The notes beneath the pieces were generated by a model. It did no database searches. It saw nothing but the letters and a program-made list of their open reading frames with translations, and was not told the DNA's origin. A stretch of 20,122 bases of DNA from a virus, in IMG/VR virus record IMGVR_UViG_3300007540_000171, positions 1-20,122 of that record; one strand, 5' to 3'. Below, piece after piece: positions 16,923 to 20,122 of the stretch. A program made the position numbers and the translations under genes. Numbering within the stretch: the first letter of the stretch is position 1; every line of letters starts with the position of its first letter.

Positions 16923-17492
16923 CTATGAAAGCAATGTTAATTCATCAGGAGTGGCTTGCCCAAGTCGCACAGCCCTACGGCGTCTAGGCGCACCGCCTCC
17001 ACCACGTCCGCGCGTCCCAATTACACCTTCCCCCGCTTCATCCGGTACAATCTCAGGCGTAACAAGCGGGGTTACTTCTGGTGTAACATCTGCCCGTGGC
17101 TCACCCATTGTTTGCTGCGTGCCAATCGGGCTAGAGCCTGGACGACCAGAATAAACTCTGCCTCCAAAAAGACCGCTAGACACAACACCAACAACATCAC
17201 CAGCATCATCACGCACAGGCTCTGCTGTAGTAGACTGCCCACGCAGAATATTTGCTTGTCTGGTTAGGCTGGCTCTAGCGACACCCTCTAATACACGAGA
17301 AGCACCAGGCGGCAAGTTATAGTCAATGCCAGCAGCGCGTTCCTCTAACTGTTGCGCAGCTTGAATATTTCTAGCAAAATTACGTTGCGCCTGATTAGTT
17401 TGCATGCCTTGTGCCGTAGCACGGCGCTGCTCTTGCAAGCGAAAATCTTGTGCGCGTGAGCCACCCTCATCTGGGCCACCACCTGATCCCAT
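16923..17492 (-). CDS. Low-complexity protein with basic Gly/Arg tail, unknown function
   Basis: A 189-aa protein with no recognised domain. Residues 1-15 are Gly/Ser-rich; 16-60 form a polar helical region rich in Gln and Arg (RLQEQRRATAQGMQTNQAQR); the middle has a short ordered-looking stretch (ASRVLEGVARASLTRQANIL) and VVSSGLFGGRVYSGRPGSSP. A run of VTPEVTPLVTPEIVP at about 136-150 is a TPE-type repeat, and a strongly basic segment (RGRGGGGAPRRRRAVRLG) lies near the end. It starts 1 nt after the stop of the acyltransferase-like gene (TGATATG). Much of it is probably disordered, and the basic tail could bind DNA or acidic partners. Location between terminase and portal suggests a packaging or head role; this is weak inference. 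Confidence 0.65.
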   Translation of the reverse strand: MGSGGGPDEGGSRAQDFRLQEQRRATAQGMQTNQAQRNFARNIQAAQQLEERAAGIDYNLPPGASRVLEGVARASLTRQANILRGQSTTAEPVRDDAGDVVGVVSSGLFGGRVYSGRPGSSPIGTQQTMGEPRADVTPEVTPLVTPEIVPDEAGEGVIGTRGRGGGGAPRRRRAVRLGQATPDELTLLS

Positions 17493-17493
17493 A

Positions 17494-17910
17494 TCAGTTC
17501 TCCTTCAAGGCGTGAAAGCCAATTTTTCCTGTTTCAGTACGCAACCAATAGCAATCACTATAGCCCATTTCGATAAATGTGTCTTTCAAATATCTAAAAC
17601 CAGCTTTAATACTCTGAAATCCACCGAAAGCAATAAAATCAATAATCCAAGGGCTATCACCGCAGCCACGGAACCCTGCCGGTGGAAATCTATTAGTGCG
17701 CACATACTCATCTATGTGGTGCATCTCAGGAAACGCCCATGTGGCAAACACAAATGGGAAGTCATCTTCGTCTTGAATGATTAGGTAGTTACCCAAACTT
17801 AGCGGCGGCTCAATAAAATTCCTAATATCCTGGTCTGTATAGTCCTCATGGTAGTGACTGACCGTCATCATGGCCGTAGCAGTCTTAAAATGGTTCAGAT
17901 CTACAATCAT
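17494..17910 (-). CDS. HlyC/RTX-toxin-type lysine acyltransferase-like protein
   Basis: A 138-aa protein that resembles toxin-activating lysine acyltransferases (HlyC family), which transfer a fatty acyl group from acyl-ACP to lysines of RTX toxins. Shared features: a His (H21, in SHYHEDY) aligning without gaps to the recalled HlyC catalytic His23 region; a NYLIIQD strand; FVFATWAF (HlyC: VAYCSWA); a GCGDSPWIIDFIAFGG block parallel to HlyC SGDRKWFIDWIAPFG, with D91 at the place of catalytic Asp92; and a following helix FRYLKDTFIEMG. It is shorter than HlyC (about 170 aa) and lacks its C-terminal extension. It overlaps the large terminase stop by 4 nt (ATGA), so it is part of the late operon. 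No RTX toxin or acyl carrier protein is seen, so the substrate is unknown. The comparison is from memory, not from a search. A GNAT-like protein that has lost activity is the main alternative. Confidence 0.72.
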   Translation of the reverse strand: MIVDLNHFKTATAMMTVSHYHEDYTDQDIRNFIEPPLSLGNYLIIQDEDDFPFVFATWAFPEMHHIDEYVRTNRFPPAGFRGCGDSPWIIDFIAFGGFQSIKAGFRYLKDTFIEMGYSDCYWLRTETGKIGFHALKEN

Positions 17911-19196
17911 AACGTAAACGGGTTGTACTCATTCATCGCCTGTTGTTGCGGTGGACGAACCAGATTTTGTTTATTCTCCAACCCAACAGCCAAATACCTA
18001 AACGCATCCGCAGCATGGCTCGTGTAGTCATGGCGCGGGTGATCTCTGAAAACTTTTTTCCGTTCATCCCATTCCTGCCTATACTGCCGTAGCATCTCTA
18101 CGCCATCATTACACTTATCTCTGTCAAAAAAGCATTTAGGCATCATCATGCGTGCTGCATTGATACCGTCTGCAATCTTCATTTTGGGAATAACACGAAA
18201 GCGCACACCAAGACTAAACGCAGTCTCAAGCCTAGACTTGCCGCTACCTAACTCTCTTACTTCGATATCGTGCGGAGCAAGGTGGTCACCGTAGTGATAA
18301 TCCTTTTGACGTAATACTTCAGCGTAGTGATCCAGCCCAACACCACCGTTTTCATAGTAATCAATGATGTTGATAGAGCCGCCACGGAAGATTTGAGCAA
18401 ACCAAATAGCTGTTGAGTCATTTATACCCAGATCCCAGGCTGTATGCACAGGATAAGCTGGATCGTAAGGTACTCTTGTAATCCTTCCAGCGTCATCTGC
18501 ATCAGCCAACAGTTTTCCATAATAAGCACCAATAATAGCAGCAGTGAACGAACATTCATACTCCTGCTCATATTGCTCTGCTGTCATCTGCGCCTGTGCT
18601 GCTGCCAGTTCTTCTGGCTTAACAAGCTGGCTCTCAGACGCCTTAACAACCTTATAGTACCATTGATCAGAGCCATTGGCCGTCTCTGACTTGGCTTGCT
18701 CCAATAGATCAAAAAAATGATTATGTCCGGCTGGGGTGCCTAGAAATACAGCCGCACCCTCCCTATCAGACAGTGCAGGACGTACAACCTCCCCCCATAC
18801 CCTGGGATTTTGCATGCCAAATTCATCGAATACGCATAGATCAAGGTAGATACCACGCAGACTATCTGGATTCTCAGCAGACAACAGCATAAGTCTGCCG
18901 CCATTAGGAAAGTCTACACGCAGTTCTGTCTCATTGAAACTAACGCCAGGGATCACAGACGCATAATACTTCACATAATCCCATGCAATACGCTTGGCTT
19001 GCGTAAACGTAGGCGCAACAAACGCAACCCTTGGCCTTGGTAACTCACAAGTCAGCGCATGCTTTATAAGATGATTAACAGCCCATACCGTCTTGCCAAA
19101 CCTACGGTGCATAACCAGCACATTCCAACGCCTAACGCTGGTGTGCATCTCCGCCTGTAAGTCTCTTGGCTTGTAAGGGATCTTAACTTGCACCAT
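17907..19196 (-). CDS. terL: Terminase large subunit
   Basis: The DNA-packaging motor: ATPase and headful or site-specific nuclease, acting at the portal vertex. Numbered from the ATG at 19194-19196 (429 aa): Walker A at 30-36 (HRRFGKT), Walker B with catalytic Glu at 120-127 (LCVFDEFG), the coupling motif FLGTPAG at 151-157, then the RNase H-like nuclease with D255 (AWDLGINDSTAIWF), a central acidic site around 304-311 (GDHLAPHD), and D397 (DYTSHAADAFRYLAVG). All key elements are present, and the length matches phage large terminases. An upstream ATG at 19226 adds 10 residues and also has a GAGG site. I prefer the inner ATG because the product then starts MVQVKIPYKPR, close to relatives, with GGGAG 4 nt upstream. 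It overlaps the small terminase end by 14 nt. Confidence 0.95.
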   Translation of the reverse strand: MVQVKIPYKPRDLQAEMHTSVRRWNVLVMHRRFGKTVWAVNHLIKHALTCELPRPRVAFVAPTFTQAKRIAWDYVKYYASVIPGVSFNETELRVDFPNGGRLMLLSAENPDSLRGIYLDLCVFDEFGMQNPRVWGEVVRPALSDREGAAVFLGTPAGHNHFFDLLEQAKSETANGSDQWYYKVVKASESQLVKPEELAAAQAQMTAEQYEQEYECSFTAAIIGAYYGKLLADADDAGRITRVPYDPAYPVHTAWDLGINDSTAIWFAQIFRGGSINIIDYYENGGVGLDHYAEVLRQKDYHYGDHLAPHDIEVRELGSGKSRLETAFSLGVRFRVIPKMKIADGINAARMMMPKCFFDRDKCNDGVEMLRQYRQEWDERKKVFRDHPRHDYTSHAADAFRYLAVGLENKQNLVRPPQQQAMNEYNPFTL

Positions 19197-19572
19197 CGCT
19201 CTCCCAAACGATACGCACCGTGCCATCCGACACCTCTACACCAGCACGGTTCTTAACATCACCATACTGATCCGGCATTACCTTGCCGACCTTCCACCTA
19301 ACATGCAAAGCATAATCCCTTAATACATTAGGATCATACTTCTTCTTACCCTCTAGCTGATCCTGATACATAACCTCGACATCCTCCAATGCCTTCTCAG
19401 CACTCTGCTGCTGTGCCGTCTTAATCAGATTACTTAACTCAGCATCCTCTCCCATCCGCTGATACAGAACAGACCTACTAACCTTGGCCGCCCTGCATGC
19501 ACTGACAAGACTATGCCCGTCCATCACTAGCTTTGCTACTGCTTCTGCCCTGCTTGTCGTTAGCCTAGCCAT
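19183..19572 (-). CDS. terS: Terminase small subunit
   Basis: A 129-aa protein immediately upstream of and overlapping the large terminase gene. Small terminase recognises the packaging site on the concatemer and loads the large subunit. Residues 1-45 form a helix-turn-helix (SRAEAVAKLVMDGHSLVSAC followed by RAAKVSRSVLYQRM), the usual DNA-binding domain. Residues 46-100 form the helical oligomerisation region (LSNLIKTAQQQSAEKALEDV, then DYALHVRWKVGKVMPDQYGD). The acidic C-terminus (DGTVRIVWESDGAS) is the likely contact with the large subunit. The ATG at 19572 has a full AGGAGG site 4 nt upstream. It is the first gene of the leftward operon, facing a 367-bp non-coding region. Confidence 0.88.
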   Translation of the reverse strand: MARLTTSRAEAVAKLVMDGHSLVSACRAAKVSRSVLYQRMGEDAELSNLIKTAQQQSAEKALEDVEVMYQDQLEGKKKYDPNVLRDYALHVRWKVGKVMPDQYGDVKNRAGVEVSDGTVRIVWESDGAS

Positions 19573-19585
19573 GTTTCCTCCTGGC

Positions 19586-19615
19586 TGTGTGTGGGATAGG
19601 GGGAATTAACACACA
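19586..19615 (-). promoter_or_regulatory. Hairpin in the terS leader
   Basis: TGTGTGT (19586-19592) and ACACACA (19609-19615) are perfect inverted repeats with a 16-nt loop. In leftward RNA the hairpin would end 3 nt before the AGGAGG site of terS, so it could influence ribosome access. The stem is rich in G-U/A-U pairs and only moderately stable. Confidence 0.35.
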
Positions 19616-19636
19616 TACACCGCGGCCCCACGCGTC

Positions 19637-19663
19637 GGGGGCGATGCCTTTGTTTATGCCCCC
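19637..19663. repeat. GGGGGC / GCCCCC inverted repeat
   Basis: GGGGGC at 19637-19642 pairs with GCCCCC at 19658-19663, giving a 6-bp GC stem around a 15-nt loop. No T-run follows on either strand, so it does not look like a terminator. It may be a DNA or RNA structural element of the divergent region. Confidence 0.4.
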
Positions 19664-19670
19664 CCTGCCC

Positions 19671-19692
19671 TGCCAGCTGTGCGGCGCTGGCA
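19671..19692. repeat. TGCCAGC / GCTGGCA inverted repeat
   Basis: A perfect 7-bp inverted repeat (19671-19677 and 19686-19692) with the 8-nt loop TGTGCGGC. Its right arm runs into the first copy of the neighbouring direct repeat. Dyads of this size upstream of terS are reasonable candidates for a protein-binding or packaging site; this is inference. Confidence 0.45.
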
Positions 19693-19713
19693 ATGCTGCA
19701 CCGGCAATGCTGC
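19689..19713. repeat. 11-bp tandem direct repeat (GGCAATGCTGC)
   Basis: GGCAATGCTGC occurs at 19689-19699 and again at 19703-19713, separated by ACC, giving a 14-bp period. Two copies only. Such a pair fits an iteron-like or dimeric protein-binding site in the divergent region. Confidence 0.55.
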
Positions 19714-19939
19714 GCGTCTCTGTCTTTGTTGTGTGTGTGCTGGCATACTCAAACACCCACAAAGCCGGTCACATTCCAGATCAAAGCGGGGTGCCTTGCC
19801 TGTATATATATATGTGGCGCTGCCTATGCCTTGCTGTGCTTTGCTTGGAATATTTCAATAAATATCATTTTTCTTGTTGACAGTATAGTAGCCAATGGTT
19901 AGGGATGATATATCACTAGCTCTGATAAAGGATCAAATC

Positions 19940-20122
19940 ATGAATAACGTCAATTATAATCAGCCAGCATACCTATTCACTGTTGCCGGTGTTTCATTCT
20001 TTGAGCATCCAACGCTCGGTGATGAGCATCCACTTCTCGCCAAGCATAACGGCAAGTGGATTAGCACAGACTTCTATGACAGGCCGGACCAGTACGAAGC
20101 CGAAGACTTCAAAGCAAGTTTG
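19940..20122 (+). CDS. Rightward gene, unknown function (partial, 5' end)
   Basis: An open frame from the ATG at 19940 to the window edge, 61 codons without a stop, preceded by AAAGGA about 7 nt upstream. The product begins MNNVNYNQPAYLFTVAGVSF and continues with an acidic, aromatic segment (EHPTLGDEHPLLAKHNGKW, then FYDRPDQYEAEDF). I recognise no family. It is the only plus-strand gene in the window and would be the first gene of a rightward, probably early or replication, operon diverging from the late genes. Its small visible size limits any functional statement. Confidence 0.65.
   Translation, partial: MNNVNYNQPAYLFTVAGVSFFEHPTLGDEHPLLAKHNGKWISTDFYDRPDQYEAEDFKASL

Larger units (their letters stand above)
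19573..19939. promoter_or_regulatory. Divergent non-coding control region between late operon and rightward gene
   Basis: No supported gene lies here. The left two thirds (19573-19800) are GC-rich and structured, with hairpins at 19586-19615, 19637-19663 and 19671-19692 and an 11-bp direct repeat near 19700. The right third is AT-rich: an alternating TA run at 19803-19813, short repeats TGCCTTGC (19792-19799, 19827-19834), and AT-rich sequence at 19848-19876. A perfect TTGACA (19877-19882) faces the rightward gene but lacks a -10 box at normal spacing. The region must contain promoters for both directions, since the flanking genes point away from each other. It could also hold an origin or the packaging-recognition site. 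Which element does what cannot be decided from the sequence. Confidence 0.55.

Noticed and set aside
19637-19663. GC hairpin as an intrinsic terminator
   Set aside because: No U-tract follows on either strand.
19877-19889. TTGACA with nearby TATAGT as a host-type promoter
   Set aside because: TATAGT begins 2 nt after TTGACA, and the next AT-rich hexamer is 23 nt or more away; spacing does not fit a sigma-70 promoter, so it is only mentioned within the control region.
19587-19902. Overlapping short plus-strand open frames upstream of the rightward gene
   Set aside because: Cys-rich, unlike phage proteins, without ribosome sites, and three frames open at once; treated as non-coding.
1-20122. 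tRNA genes, CRISPR arrays, insertion sequences, integrase or att sites
   Set aside because: None seen; almost all of the window is filled by structural genes and the one sizeable gap has none of these patterns.

Overview
The window is a gene-dense piece of a tailed bacteriophage genome with a short-tailed (podovirus-type) virion programme. From position 19572 down to position 1, one unbroken series of minus-strand genes encodes terminase, portal, scaffold, capsid, tail tube and nozzle, internal (ejection) proteins and the tail fibre. Spacing is minimal (TGATATG, ATGA, TAATG, TAGTG and TAAATG junctions), as in a phage late operon. No host gene, tRNA, integrase, insertion sequence or CRISPR array is seen. 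Moderate GC and family resemblance suggest an aquatic proteobacterial phage related to the BPP-1-like or HMO-2011-like podoviruses. This host assignment is inference only, because the replication genes lie outside the window.

Layout, in the direction of late transcription (right to left). Packaging: small terminase (19183-19572) and large terminase (17907-19196). Then comes a 138-aa protein (17494-17910) that resembles HlyC-type toxin-activating lysine acyltransferases, a low-complexity basic-tailed protein (16923-17492) and a 70-aa polyproline protein (16701-16913). Head: portal (15101-16699), a Bbp19-like small protein (14914-15117), scaffold (14071-14913), a 76-aa protein (13848-14078), major capsid (12941-13819) and a probable head-decoration protein (12443-12925). 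A strong intrinsic terminator (12411-12435) follows the head block, at the place where T7 has its late terminator. Tail: tubular A (11798-12394) and tubular B/nozzle (9388-11796). Internal virion proteins: a gp13-like GNAT-fold protein (8973-9395), a gp14-like protein (8464-8973), a gp15-like protein (5828-8461) and two large ejection proteins (4056-5828 and 1561-4059). Last comes a tail fibre (starting at 1522, running off the left edge) with a T7-fibre-like N-terminus and a long Ala/Ser/Thr repeat shaft.

At the right end, a 367-bp non-coding region (19573-19939) separates the leftward late operon from a rightward gene (starting at 19940, cut by the window edge). This divergent region holds several hairpins and short direct repeats and is the best place for promoters, an origin or a packaging-recognition site. 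The main points of interest are the HlyC-like enzyme inside a packaging/head operon, the post-capsid terminator, the structured divergent region, and modular carbohydrate-binding-like insertions shared by the tail nozzle and the tail fibre.
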